In this document: piece after piece, positions 19,052 through 27,902 of the stretch
How positions within the stretch are numbered: position 1 is the stretch's first letter
Layout: the number at the start of each line of letters is the position of its first letter
Source: Pseudomonas farsensis
GTDB lineage: Bacteria > Pseudomonadota > Gammaproteobacteria > Pseudomonadales > Pseudomonadaceae
Direction: 5' to 3'
Assembly (NCBI RefSeq): GCF_014268805.2
Contig: NZ_JABWRF020000001.1
Location: forward strand, 2,023,792 to 2,087,791
Length of the DNA stretch: 64,000 nucleotides
The notes under the pieces: generated by a model
What the model was told of the DNA's origin: nothing
What the model saw: the letters and a program-made list of their open reading frames with translations, nothing else
Databases searched by the model: none
Position numbers and translations under genes: made by a program

Positions 19052-21631
19052 ATGAATCGATGCGTACTGCGCGCCTGGTCGCTGCTTGCCGTACTGCTGC
19101 TGCCGTCGCTGGCGCAGGCCTCGCAATGGACGGTGCAAGTTGAGCAAACCACTGGCCTGCCAACCATCACCCACGGTGGCGGCCCGGCAATGATCAGCCA
19201 GTTCGATTTCTGGGCCGAAGACTGGCGCTGGACCGGGTTTTATTCGGCGTTCAAGGTCGAAAGCCCATGGCGCTACAGCTTGCTGGGCAAAAACAAGGAC
19301 CTGGACTTCGACCTCAAGGCCGATATCGGCAAGGCCGATGAGCAGACCCTGAGCTGGGTCTTCGACCTTGATGCGCACAGCCGCAAGTCCGGTGTCAAAG
19401 GCGGCGGGCTGCGCTTTCAGTTCGATCCGGCGCTGGTGGCCGGCGAGATGGGCGAGCCGCAACTGCTGCCAGGCAACCGCGGCTGGGCCTGGGGCAACGC
19501 CAGCCGGCGCATCGAAATGCGCTTCGATCCGGCGCTGGCCAAGTTCTATGTGGAGCCCGGCAGCGCCCGCGAACTGCGCGGGTTCTTTTACGACAACCCG
19601 ATCGTGCCGGGCCGCCAGCAGATCAAGGCAACCTTGACCATTAGTGGCGATATTGCCCTGGCGCCGACACCGACCGAGCGTTTCGGCCTGAACGACCCGG
19701 CCACTTGGCCGGACGACCAGCTCGACTGGCGCACGTCGCCGGTGGACCTGGCGTTTTTGAACGCTGACGAAAAGCCTGCGGGCAAGCGCGGCTTCGTCAA
19801 AGCGGTGGGTGAGCGGCTGCAGTTCGCCGACGGCACCCCGGTGCGCTTCTGGGGCACCAATATTTCGGCCTACGCGCTGTTCAAAAGCCCGGACGAGGCC
19901 ATCAAGGAGCAGGCCCGGCGTTTGTCGGCGCTGGGTTTCAACCTGGTGCGCCTGCATCACCATGACTCGCCCTGGGTCAGCCCGAACATATTCGGCGACA
20001 TCACTCGCTTGCAAGATACCCAGCAGATTGACGCAGAATCCCAGCGCAAGATCGACCTGTGGATCAAAAGCCTCAAGGATGAAGGTATCTACGTGTGGCT
20101 CGATCTGCATGTGCAGCGCCCACTGACCGCCGCAGACAACATCGACGACTTCAATGAGTTGGCCAAGGGCGAGCGGGCCATCGACCTCAAGGGCTATGCC
20201 TACGTCAACACCAGCATTCAGCAGGCCATGAAGCGCTTTGCCGAGCAGTACCTGACCCACGTCAACCGCTATACCGGCCTGGCCTACAAGGACGACCCGG
20301 CAGTGGCGGCAATTCTGCTGACCAACGAAAACGACGTCACCCAGCACTACGGCAACGCCTTGCTCAAGGACAAGGGCGTGCCTGCGCACAGCAAACGCTA
20401 CATGGAAAAGGCCGAGGCCTTCGCCAAGGCTCATGACCTGCCCGCCGACCTGACTTGGCGGGCCTGGGAGCACGGGCCGTCGAAGCTGTTCCTCAATGAC
20501 CTGGAGCATAATTTCGACCTCGACCTGATCCAGGCTCTGCGCGAGCTTGGCGTCAAGGTGCCAATCGCCACCACCAGCACTTGGGGCGGTAACGGCCTGA
20601 GCGCGTTGCCGGCGCTGACCACAGGTGACGTTATAGACGCCCACGCGTATGGCGGCACCGGCCAGCTGGAGCGCAACCCGCTGACCAGCGACGGCATGCT
20701 CAACTGGTTGGCCGCAGCGCAGGTGGTCGGGCTGCCGATGACCGTCACCGAGTGGAACGCCGAGCCCTTCCCCACCCCTGACAGACACTCGTTGCCGCTT
20801 TACGTAGCGGCCACCGCCGGCCACCAAGGCTGGGCGGCGATCATGCAGTATGCCTACAGCCAACAAGCATTCAGTGGCTGGAGCACGGCGGACAATTGGC
20901 ATGCCTACAACGACCCGGCCATGCTCGCCACCCTGCCCGCTGCTGCCCTGCTGTACCGGCGCGCCGATGTGCGCGAGGCGAGCACACGCTACGTGTTCGC
21001 GCCCAGCGCCAAAACCCTGTTCGAGCGTGCCATCACGCCGGCCAACTCAGTGCTGTTGCGCACCGCGATGACCCAAGGCCGGTTGCAGATAGCGATGCCG
21101 CAAACGCCGGAGCTTGCGTGGCTCAAGCCTTCGCAGATAGCCGGCGATGCCAAGGTACTGACCGACCCCGACCAGTCCCTGCTGCCCACCGATGCGGTCG
21201 AGGCAACCAGCGACACCGGTGAACTGCGGCGCAATTGGCAACAGGGCCTGTACACCATCGACACGCCGTTGACCCAGGCCGCCACCGGCTGGCTGGGCGG
21301 GCGCACGGTGGATCTGGCGGCTATCCAAGTGCAGGCCACCACGCCCTACGCCAGCGTGGTGGTGCAGAGCCTGGATGGCAAGCCGTTGGGCCAGGCGCGG
21401 CGGCTGTTGATTTCGCTGGGCACCCGCGCGGTGCCCAAGGCCGATGACAAGATCCCGTTCAACGTAGAACCCTTCACTGGCACCTTGCGCATCAAGGCGC
21501 CGCAAGGGCTGAAGCTGACCAGCCGTAACGCCGCCGGGCAGGCTCGCGAGCTTGCCACACGTTACAGCGACGGCCACTACCTGATCCAGTTCGACCCACA
21601 GATGATGGCCAATTGGCTGTCTTTGCAATAG
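19052..21631 (+). CDS. Secreted glycoside hydrolase, GH5/GH-A clan type
   Basis: 859 residues. An N-terminal signal peptide (WSLLAVLLLPSLAQA, cleavage near residue 24) directs it to the periplasm. An all-beta N-terminal region (to about 240) is followed by a TIM-barrel: ADGTPVRFWGTNISAYALF, LGFNLVRLHHHDSPW, then an Asn-Glu pair in LLTNENDVT (Glu426, acid/base) and TVTEWNAEPF (Glu567, nucleophile), the two catalytic glutamates of clan GH-A. The C-terminal portion is beta-rich. Placed six bases after the polymerase gene, it may trim or release the polymer as PslG does in Psl systems. Endo-specificity is unknown. Confidence 0.82.
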   Translation: MNRCVLRAWSLLAVLLLPSLAQASQWTVQVEQTTGLPTITHGGGPAMISQFDFWAEDWRWTGFYSAFKVESPWRYSLLGKNKDLDFDLKADIGKADEQTLSWVFDLDAHSRKSGVKGGGLRFQFDPALVAGEMGEPQLLPGNRGWAWGNASRRIEMRFDPALAKFYVEPGSARELRGFFYDNPIVPGRQQIKATLTISGDIALAPTPTERFGLNDPATWPDDQLDWRTSPVDLAFLNADEKPAGKRGFVKAVGERLQFADGTPVRFWGTNISAYALFKSPDEAIKEQARRLSALGFNLVRLHHHDSPWVSPNIFGDITRLQDTQQIDAESQRKIDLWIKSLKDEGIYVWLDLHVQRPLTAADNIDDFNELAKGERAIDLKGYAYVNTSIQQAMKRFAEQYLTHVNRYTGLAYKDDPAVAAILLTNENDVTQHYGNALLKDKGVPAHSKRYMEKAEAFAKAHDLPADLTWRAWEHGPSKLFLNDLEHNFDLDLIQALRELGVKVPIATTSTWGGNGLSALPALTTGDVIDAHAYGGTGQLERNPLTSDGMLNWLAAAQVVGLPMTVTEWNAEPFPTPDRHSLPLYVAATAGHQGWAAIMQYAYSQQAFSGWSTADNWHAYNDPAMLATLPAAALLYRRADVREASTRYVFAPSAKTLFERAITPANSVLLRTAMTQGRLQIAMPQTPELAWLKPSQIAGDAKVLTDPDQSLLPTDAVEATSDTGELRRNWQQGLYTIDTPLTQAATGWLGGRTVDLAAIQVQATTPYASVVVQSLDGKPLGQARRLLISLGTRAVPKADDKIPFNVEPFTGTLRIKAPQGLKLTSRNAAGQARELATRYSDGHYLIQFDPQMMANWLSLQ

Positions 21632-21723
21632 CCATCTAGAGTCTCAGTGGGCCTGCCTGGCAGGTCTGCAATCCCGGCTACTCAGGGGGCGTATGCACAG
21701 GCAGCAGGTTCCAGGAGGACGGG

Positions 21724-22689
21724 ATGAAGTATCTGGTCGTCGGTGGTGCGGGCTACATTGGCTCGCACATGGTCAAGCATCTGCAGGACGGGCAGCACCA
21801 AGTGGTGGTGGCCGACATCGCCCCTCCCCGGCCCGGTATTGAATGGGTGCCACTCGATATCGCCGATGCCCGGGCCCTGGACGGGTTGTTCGCCGAGCAG
21901 CGTTTCGATGCGGTGTTCCACTTTGCCTCGCACATTCAGGTGGGCGAGTCGGTCAGTGATCCGGCCAAGTATTACCAGAACAACGTCACTGCCACGCTGA
22001 CCTTGCTGCAGGCGATGCTACGCGCAGGCATCGGCCACCTGGTGTTTTCGTCCAGCGCTGCGGTGTACGGCGACCCGCATTACATCCCCATCGACGAGGC
22101 CCACACCAAGGCGCCGATCAACCCTTACGGGCGCAGCAAATGGATGGTCGAACAGGTGCTGCAGGACTATGACCGCGCCTACGGGCTCAAGTCGGTATGC
22201 CTGCGCTACTTCAATGCCGCTGGGGCGGACCCGGGTGGCTTGCTGGGTGAATGCCATGAGCCGGAGACGCATCTGATTCCGCTAATCTTGCAGGCAGCCA
22301 GTGGGCGTCGGGCGGCGATTACGGTGTTTGGGCGCGATTACGACACGCCCGACGGGACCTGCATTCGCGACTATGTGCACGTGGCGGACCTGGCTTCGGC
22401 GCATGGGCTGGCGGTGGACTACCTGCTGGCTGGGGGCGCTAGCTGTGCGTTCAATCTGGGGAATGGGTTAGGGTTCTCGGTGCAGCAGGTGATCGATGCG
22501 GCGCGGCAGGTGACCGAGCGCGAGTTTTGCGTTCAGGAGGCGCGCAGGCGCGAGGGCGACCCGCCCCGTTTGGTAGCGGATGCCACGCAGGCCCGGGCGG
22601 TGCTGGGGTGGGAGCCCCAGTATGCGAGGTTGGAGCAGATTATTCGGCATGCCTGGGAGTGGGAGTTGAAGTACCCCTGGAAAACATAG
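21724..22689 (+). CDS. galE: UDP-glucose 4-epimerase family protein
   Basis: 321 residues from ATG 21724 with AGGAGG upstream. It is an NAD-binding extended SDR: VGGAGYIGSHMVKHL at the N-terminus, FSSSAAVYG (catalytic Ser/Thr region) near 110, NPYGRSKWMVEQ with Tyr and Lys of the YxxxK motif near 138, and RYFNAAGADPGG near 163, all classical for GalE. It would supply UDP-galactose (or an epimer) for EPS assembly. It ends the plus-strand operon; 92 bases separate it from the hydrolase. Slightly shorter than E. coli GalE (338), so activity on other UDP-sugars is possible. Confidence 0.88.
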   Translation: MKYLVVGGAGYIGSHMVKHLQDGQHQVVVADIAPPRPGIEWVPLDIADARALDGLFAEQRFDAVFHFASHIQVGESVSDPAKYYQNNVTATLTLLQAMLRAGIGHLVFSSSAAVYGDPHYIPIDEAHTKAPINPYGRSKWMVEQVLQDYDRAYGLKSVCLRYFNAAGADPGGLLGECHEPETHLIPLILQAASGRRAAITVFGRDYDTPDGTCIRDYVHVADLASAHGLAVDYLLAGGASCAFNLGNGLGFSVQQVIDAARQVTEREFCVQEARRREGDPPRLVADATQARAVLGWEPQYARLEQIIRHAWEWELKYPWKT

Positions 22690-22730
22690 CGGCGATGCGT
22701 TCGGGGCACAGCTATGTGCAGGCCTGTTTC

Positions 22731-22988
22731 GGCCTCATCGCAGGCTGTCGCCAGCTCCCACGCGGGCCGTGCTCAACCGCAACATTGCTGGTTGGACCCA
22801 ATCCTGTGGGAAATGATAGAGAGTCGTGGCGAGCGGGCTTGTCCCGCGTTGGTCTGCGCAGCAGCCTCTGGGGTTTTCAGGGCTGCTGCGCAGCCCAACG
22901 CGGGACAAGCCCGCTCGCCACAAAGGAGCTCGCCACAAGAAGATATGTCTGGCGGGAACAGGTTTGTACAAAACCAGAGAAGCTCCCA
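22731..22988. repeat. Composite repeat copy 1
   Basis: About 258 bases containing an outer REP-type element (GGCCTCATCGCAGG...), a shared unique part (around CAACATTGCTGGTTGGACCC), and an inner long inverted repeat at 22826-22921 with arms of about 40 bases (GTGGCGAGCGGGCTTGTCCC and its complement). A conserved tail runs through GGCGGGAACAGG. It fills the gap between the converging galE and CpsD-like genes. The large hairpin could end transcription from both sides. Related copies lie near 38963, 46556 and 63922. Confidence 0.85.
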
Positions 22989-23066
22989 TGCAGACAGTCA
23001 CCCCCGCTGCGTTTCAACGCAGAGCAACGCTGCGCCTGAGAAAACAATGCCGCTCACAAGTTTGCC

Positions 23067-23876
23067 TCAATAATACGTACGCGGCTCCACCTCGGCCTTG
23101 TTCAACACCGCGCCCACCAGGTTCGACTGCCCCAGATGGCGCAGGCAATCTTCAATATCCTTTTTGCTGTTACTGCCATTGGCAACCACCAACAGCACAC
23201 AATCGAACTTGGGCAGCACGGTCAGCGCATCATCCGAGCTCAACAGCGGCGGCAGGTCGAAAATGCAGATGCGCGATTCGTAGCGGTCGCGCAAATCGCC
23301 GATCAGCTTGTTGACCTTGGCCGACGACAGCGTCTCGGTCGAAAGCGGGATAGGTTCGCGGGTCGGCAGCACCACAAAACGCGGCAACGACGGGTTGACC
23401 AGCACGTCCTCAAGCCCCGCCTTGCCACTGATGAACTCATTCAGCGCCTTGTCCATCGGCAAGCCCAGGGCCTTGCCCACACGCGGACGGCGCAGGTCGA
23501 AGTCCACCAACAGGGCAGTCTTGTCAGTGTGGTGGGCGATGCTCATGGCCAGGTTGACCGCCAGCACCGTCTTGCCCGCTTCAGGTGTGGGCGATGTGAT
23601 AGCCAGCGTGCGCCAGCCGTTTTCCTCCATGGCCTGCAGCACCTGGGTGCGCAACAGGTCGAAGGCCCAGTTCATGTTCGAGTTCTTGTTATGGGCGACG
23701 ATGCGCTGCCGCTCAAGGTGCTCGGCATTGAGCGGCACCACTTTGGTCTGCACATAGTCGAACGGGCCCAAGGCGTCAGGCTGGTCGAGCAACGGTGCAG
23801 GCTGGGGGGTGTCCGCAGTGCCTGGCGAACCGGGGTGGATGTTCTTGCCAACTGCCGGCGTAATCCTGTCCATCAC
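23067..23876 (-). CDS. CpsD/CapB-type polysaccharide tyrosine-autokinase-like ATPase
   Basis: 269 residues of the ParA/MinD-like fold. Walker A is TSPTPEAGKTVLAVNLAMS (about 97-115), Walker A' is LLVDFDLRRPRVGKAL (about 128-143), and Walker B is CIFDLPPLL (about 208). This is the BY-kinase catalytic domain as a separate protein. The C-terminus, EVEPRTYY, holds only two tyrosines rather than the usual cluster. It should work with the GNVR protein encoded directly upstream (eight-base gap) to control EPS chain length and export. It is the last gene of the export block. Autophosphorylation is inferred from family membership. Confidence 0.85.
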   Translation of the reverse strand: MMDRITPAVGKNIHPGSPGTADTPQPAPLLDQPDALGPFDYVQTKVVPLNAEHLERQRIVAHNKNSNMNWAFDLLRTQVLQAMEENGWRTLAITSPTPEAGKTVLAVNLAMSIAHHTDKTALLVDFDLRRPRVGKALGLPMDKALNEFISGKAGLEDVLVNPSLPRFVVLPTREPIPLSTETLSSAKVNKLIGDLRDRYESRICIFDLPPLLSSDDALTVLPKFDCVLLVVANGSNSKKDIEDCLRHLGQSNLVGAVLNKAEVEPRTYY

Positions 23877-23884
23877 TGCTTTCC

Positions 23885-25450
23885 CTATTCAAACCAAGCC
23901 ATAGTCTTAAATAGCAGAAGATCCAGGGGCATGTAGAACAGATGGATGAGTAGCAGCATCAACGCGACCCCCACCACCCCTGCAATAACCACCGCCACCC
24001 GCCACTGCCGGCGCCGGGCGAGCTCCGCCTGGGTCGCAATGAACGGCACCGAGACCAGCACCCGCTTGCCCAGCACGCTCTCAAGCGCACCAGGGCCACG
24101 CACGCGCTGGTTGAGCATTTCCATCAACATCACCAACGCACCACCAATTGCCGGGGCCAGCACCACACCCAGCGCGACGATCTTCTTGCGGTTGGGCTTG
24201 ACCGGTTTTTCTGGCAGGCGCGGTGGCTCCAGCAGCACGAAGCGATCGGCTTTGTTTTCTTGCTCCAGGCTCTCGCTGATCTTCGCGCCCATCTCTTTGG
24301 CGCGAATTTCTTCGTACTTCTTGCGCGCGTTGTCGTGGTCGCGCAGCAACGTCACCAGACCACGCTCCACCTGGGGCGCAGCGAGGATTTCTGCCTCGAT
24401 GCTTTCCATTTTCTTGCCCAGGTCGCGTTTCTGCTGGGCAAGCGAGGCCAGGTTGGCCTGAGAGGCCGCGATCTTGGCCTGTGCTCGCGCCACGTCGATG
24501 TTGACGCCTGATACGCTGCCAGCACCCTTGCCGCTGGCTTGCAGCGCCTCGATCTTGCGTTTGACCGCCACCACGTCAGGGTGCGCTTCGGTATAGCGAG
24601 TCAACAGCCGGGCGTATTCGGCCTTGAGGCTGCCCAGGTCCTGGGGCTGGTCGGCGGGCGTTGTGCGGCTACCGTCGGTGCGGGTGGCAAGGCCTGCGTT
24701 GGCGGCCGACAGCTCAAGTTGCAGGTAACGCTGCTCTTCCTGGGCATTCTTGTAGTCGCGGTCGACTTCACGGAACTCAAGCTCCGTGCGCGACAGCATG
24801 TTCATGCGCAGGGTCTGGTTTTCTGGCAGGGCATTGGCGTTGGCTTGTTTGTAGTCGGCTAGCTGGTTTTCCAGCACTGCCAGCTCCGCCCCCAGCTTGT
24901 CGGCTTCCTGGGTGAGGAACTCGGTCGTTTCGGTGGCGCGCTCGGTGCGCTGTTTCATATTCTCGTTGAGAAACAGCGTCACCAGCTCGTTGGCCACTTC
25001 TTTGGCGACTTCCGGGCGCTTGTGGTCGAACGACACGTTGAACGCCACCGTGGTCTCGCCGCGGCCCTTGACGAAGGTACTCAGGGTATTGACGCCAATG
25101 GTGGTGCGCATCAAGTCGATCTTGTCCTGCTCGCTGAGGGCGCGGCTGCTGTCGGTGAACAACTGGTACTTGTCGATGATGCGCAGCAGGTTGTCGCGGG
25201 TCATGACGCGCTGGCGGATCACCTCGATGCGCTCATCGGCAACGCTTGGGTTGGCGGTACCGACCAAGTCAGGCGAGATTTGCTGGGATTCCACCAGAAT
25301 GGTGCCGGTGGATTGGTACACCGGCGGTACGCTCAGCGCCACAGCCACCGTGCCCACCAGGATCACCGCCATGCTGACGCCCAGCAACACAGCCCGATCC
25401 TTGACGATCGCGATGTAATCTTTGAGGGAAAGCTCGTATTCAGATTTCAT
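23885..25450 (-). CDS. Wzz/GNVR-type chain-length determinant protein
   Basis: 521 residues from ATG 25450 (MKSEYELSLKDYIAIVKDR); a GTG nine bases upstream is possible. Membrane helices near 20-40 and 480-505 flank a large periplasmic region with long coiled coils (about 150-390), including TEAHPDVVAVKRKIEALQ. LLEPPRLPEKPVKPNR before the second helix is the typical proline-rich Wzz end. It belongs to the PCP-2a class lacking a fused kinase; the kinase-like partner is the next gene. It sets chain length and bridges to the outer-membrane exporter. A GNVR protein, separate ATPase, EpsL-like barrel and small Wza protein together resemble methanolan/XrtA-associated EPS loci. Confidence 0.88.
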   Translation of the reverse strand: MKSEYELSLKDYIAIVKDRAVLLGVSMAVILVGTVAVALSVPPVYQSTGTILVESQQISPDLVGTANPSVADERIEVIRQRVMTRDNLLRIIDKYQLFTDSSRALSEQDKIDLMRTTIGVNTLSTFVKGRGETTVAFNVSFDHKRPEVAKEVANELVTLFLNENMKQRTERATETTEFLTQEADKLGAELAVLENQLADYKQANANALPENQTLRMNMLSRTELEFREVDRDYKNAQEEQRYLQLELSAANAGLATRTDGSRTTPADQPQDLGSLKAEYARLLTRYTEAHPDVVAVKRKIEALQASGKGAGSVSGVNIDVARAQAKIAASQANLASLAQQKRDLGKKMESIEAEILAAPQVERGLVTLLRDHDNARKKYEEIRAKEMGAKISESLEQENKADRFVLLEPPRLPEKPVKPNRKKIVALGVVLAPAIGGALVMLMEMLNQRVRGPGALESVLGKRVLVSVPFIATQAELARRRQWRVAVVIAGVVGVALMLLLIHLFYMPLDLLLFKTMAWFE

Positions 25451-25470
25451 GGCGATCACCAGGCTGATGG

Positions 25471-26586
25471 TCAGAGGTCAGGGAACCTGTAGGTCAGGGT
25501 CAAACCAACGATGGTTGCAGCAGCATCCGGCGCGCCGGATTGCTGGCGCTCCTTGTAAAGCAGCGCCAGGCGCAGGTCCCAGTACGGCGAGAACTCGCGG
25601 CTGGCCCATACGCTGTAGGTCTGCAGGGTGTTCGGGGTCTGGCCTTTGCTGTCCTGCCACTGCGCATCCAGGCCCACACGGGTCAGTTCATCGAGCGCGT
25701 AGCTCCACATGCCGTGGATGAGGTCGAGCTGGGCGAAACCGCCTTCGGCACTGGCCACGGTGGTGCGCTCGGCGCTCAGGCTGGCATCGCTGCGGGTGCC
25801 GCGGTAATCGAGCAGCACCCCGCCCTCCCCGCGCCGTCCGCCTTCAGAGCCTGATACCTGGTTGACACCAATATGGGCGCGACCGGTCAGGGTGTCGGTG
25901 ATCTGGTACTTGACCCCAACGCTTGGCGTGTAGCTGTTGGACGCCACGGCGGTGTCGGTCTGGTCGGGCTCGTAGCGGCGCAGGCGCAGCCCGGCGAACA
26001 CATCGGCGCGCTCGCTCAAGGCGTAGGTCAGGGTCGAGGTGTTGGCCAGCTCGTCGTAACCGGTCAAGGAATCGATGTCATAGGTGGCGTGCGAATAACG
26101 GGTTTCGTTATCCAGCGTGGTGCGAGCACTCAGCGCCCGGCTGAAATCGCCGGAAAGCAAGGTCATTTTCTGCGTGCCATCGGTGGTCACCACCCCGGTG
26201 TCCAGAACCGTACCGGACAGCGTCGAGCTTTCGAGGTATTGGGCACGCAGGCCGAAATGGCCGGTTTCGGTTTCGCGCCGCCAACCAAGGTTCAGGTCCG
26301 GGTCTTCGCGGTTGGCCTGCACCGAGGGGTCGGAGGAATGCAACACATGCACACCAAGCCCGAGGGTCAGTTGATCCGCGCCGAAGGTGCCGACCAGGTT
26401 GTAGTTGGGCTCGATGAGTGTACGCATCACACCCTTCTCGTCTGAGGTCAGCAGCAACGGGTTGCTGTCGTACTCCACTGTTGTGGGTACCACTACCGAG
26501 GACTGCCAGATAGCGGCCTGAACCAGGCCAGGTAACGGCAACATCAGTGCCGCCGTCGCAATACATGTCGTTCTGAAAATAGGCAC
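25471..26586 (-). CDS. Outer-membrane beta-barrel protein of EPS export block (EpsL-like)
   Basis: 371 residues with a signal peptide (ATAALMLPLPGLVQA, cleavage near 24). The mature part alternates polar and hydrophobic residues through many predicted strands, e.g. QYLESSTLSGTVLD, ANTSTLTYALSERADVFAGL, and ends in the outer-membrane signature LTLTYRFPDL. It looks like the barrel proteins that accompany EpsE/GNVR proteins in PEP-CTERM-type EPS loci. It probably provides a secretin-like or accessory pore for the polymer. It lies between the Wza-like and GNVR genes with about 20-30 base gaps, so the four export genes form one operon. Confidence 0.75.
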   Translation of the reverse strand: MPIFRTTCIATAALMLPLPGLVQAAIWQSSVVVPTTVEYDSNPLLLTSDEKGVMRTLIEPNYNLVGTFGADQLTLGLGVHVLHSSDPSVQANREDPDLNLGWRRETETGHFGLRAQYLESSTLSGTVLDTGVVTTDGTQKMTLLSGDFSRALSARTTLDNETRYSHATYDIDSLTGYDELANTSTLTYALSERADVFAGLRLRRYEPDQTDTAVASNSYTPSVGVKYQITDTLTGRAHIGVNQVSGSEGGRRGEGGVLLDYRGTRSDASLSAERTTVASAEGGFAQLDLIHGMWSYALDELTRVGLDAQWQDSKGQTPNTLQTYSVWASREFSPYWDLRLALLYKERQQSGAPDAAATIVGLTLTYRFPDL

Positions 26587-26614
26587 AGTGCGATCTTATT
26601 CAAGTACGGTGGGC

Positions 26615-27172
26615 TCAGGGCACGATCAGCGTATCGCCTGCCTGAAGCTGGAAGTTGGTGGACATGTCACGGCCGGACACCAAGTCTTTATAGCGCACTG
26701 GCAGTATGCGCTGCGCGCGGCCATTACCGCGTACCACCTTGATGGCCGCTTCGTCAGCGAACTTGTCCAGACCGCCCGACATGCTCAGCGCCTGCAGCAC
26801 CGCAGTCGGCCCGGCCATGGGCACCGGGCCCGGCTTGACCACCTTGCCTTGCACGTACACAAGGTTACCGGCGGTGCCGGTCACCACCACACTGACATTG
26901 GGTTCGGCAATGTAAGGTTTGAGCCCGGCAGTGACTTTTTTTGCCACGGCTGTGACATCCAGGCCCGCCACATCAACGCGCCCAGCCAAGGGGAAGGTGA
27001 TGCTGCCGTCGGGCAGCACGGTGGTTTCCTGACGCAGCGAATCTTCCTGCCAGACCGAGATAAGCACACGGTCACCAGGGCTCAGCAAATAAGGGGATGA
27101 AGGGTCGGCGGCAAGGCTGGCGTTGGACCACGCCATCAGTACGCACAGTACAGCGAAGATTGAACGCACCAT
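26615..27172 (-). CDS. Small Wza/EpsE-type polysaccharide export protein
   Basis: 185 residues from ATG 27172 (MVRSIFAVLCVLMAWSNASLA) with GGAGGGA upstream; a longer frame to 27346 is rejected. After the signal peptide comes the Poly_export domain (PYLLSPGDRVLISVWQED, LPDGSITFPLAGRVDVAG) and one SLBB domain (VSVVVTGTAGNLVYVQGKVV, AVLQALSMSGGL). There is no lipobox cysteine, and the protein is about half the length of E. coli Wza, so it lacks the C-terminal outer-membrane helix. It likely forms a periplasmic ring docked to the EpsL-like barrel encoded next. First large gene of the export block. Confidence 0.87.
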   Translation of the reverse strand: MVRSIFAVLCVLMAWSNASLAADPSSPYLLSPGDRVLISVWQEDSLRQETTVLPDGSITFPLAGRVDVAGLDVTAVAKKVTAGLKPYIAEPNVSVVVTGTAGNLVYVQGKVVKPGPVPMAGPTAVLQALSMSGGLDKFADEAAIKVVRGNGRAQRILPVRYKDLVSGRDMSTNFQLQAGDTLIVP

Positions 27173-27375
27173 GGGGTCCCTCCTGCCAGGTCGGCATGCA
27201 AAGAGCACTGAATGAGAACTGCACACAACTTCTCGCTCCGGTCGCAGCATCAGTGGCTGCGCTGGCCTCGAACTTCCTTGAAGCCCGCTGCCACGGGCTG
27301 TTACTGCAAGCTCGCTGGCAACTGGAATATAGCAACGGTTGGCCAATTGACAAGCTGGCCGGCAATCGTCTGCCT

Positions 27376-27552
27376 CTAGACTTTGCTGCGGTTTGCCACG
27401 GCGACGAAACCAATGACGGCGAAGCCGAACAACCAGCCTGCGGTAGCCAATGGAATGACGTTTGCCTGGCTGATATAGGAGTCGGCAGCGCGTGCGGCGC
27501 CGCTCATGAGCACCAGCAGGAATATCGACTTGATAAAGAGTGTCGAGCGCAT
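27376..27552 (-). CDS. Microprotein with signal peptide and VPLPA-CTERM-like tail
   Basis: 58 residues from ATG 27552, preceded by a very strong AGGAGGGG. The signal peptide FIKSIFLLVLMSGAARA is followed by only about ten residues (ADSYISQAN) and then a tail matching the VPLPA-CTERM pattern: VIPLATAGWLFGFAVIGF, ending with the basic NRSKV. Such tails are sorting signals processed by exosortases in EPS-producing bacteria. Here almost the whole mature peptide is the sorting signal, and no exosortase gene is present in the window. It lies just upstream of the export genes. Alternative: a small single-span membrane protein of the export complex. Confidence 0.7.
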   Translation of the reverse strand: MRSTLFIKSIFLLVLMSGAARAADSYISQANVIPLATAGWLFGFAVIGFVAVANRSKV

Positions 27553-27810
27553 GATCCCCTCCTGAGAAAGAGGATAAACAACAGTGTCTGGGCGGGTTTC
27601 AGCGCGCAACTGCTTGGCTGGTAATTCGAGCTTATGGGCAGAGTGACACTACGTCAACGTTCCGACACCATGATAAAAATCAATCGCCCAAGGCCCCCAC
27701 AGTCAAAATACCGCCAGCGGAAAACTGCATATCTAAAAGCCACCACCGATAAACTAAAACATCGGCAAAAACCGTGAATATGCGGCCATCGTCCGGTAAA
27801 AAACAAAAAT
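27553..27810 (-). promoter_or_regulatory. AT-rich leader region of the EPS export operon
   Basis: This 258-base stretch between the GT61 terminator and the microprotein is clearly more AT-rich than its surroundings and has no convincing gene. It should contain the promoter of the microprotein/Wza-like/barrel/GNVR/ATPase operon. I see no clear -35/-10 pair and no sigma-54 element with correct spacing (a GG/GC pair with 11-base spacing was rejected). Confidence 0.4.
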
Positions 27811-27839
27811 GAAAACGCCCCGGGAAAAATCTGGGGCGT
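27811..27839 (-). terminator. Rho-independent terminator after the GT61 gene
   Basis: On the minus strand ACGCCCC (27833-27839) pairs with GGGGCGT (27815-27821) across an 11-base loop, followed by TTTTC and further T-rich sequence. It ends the GNAT-GT61 transcript, so the microprotein/export block downstream likely starts from a promoter in the AT-rich 27553-27805 region. Confidence 0.75.
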
Positions 27840-27902
27840 CAATTTCAATCCCGCCAACTGTTTCAGCAATGAGAATGTAAACAGCTATTACTGCTATCGG
27901 CG

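Noticed and set aside
18770..20902. Long 710-residue minus-strand frame opposite the polymerase and hydrolase
   Set aside because: Antisense shadow in high-GC DNA; the plus-strand genes have clear domains and signal peptide.
22735..23039. Short reading frames across the repeat after galE
   Set aside because: They translate palindromic repeat DNA, occur on both strands and recur in the other repeat copies.
27720..27760. Possible sigma-54 element upstream of the microprotein
   Set aside because: GG and GC are 11 bases apart rather than 10.
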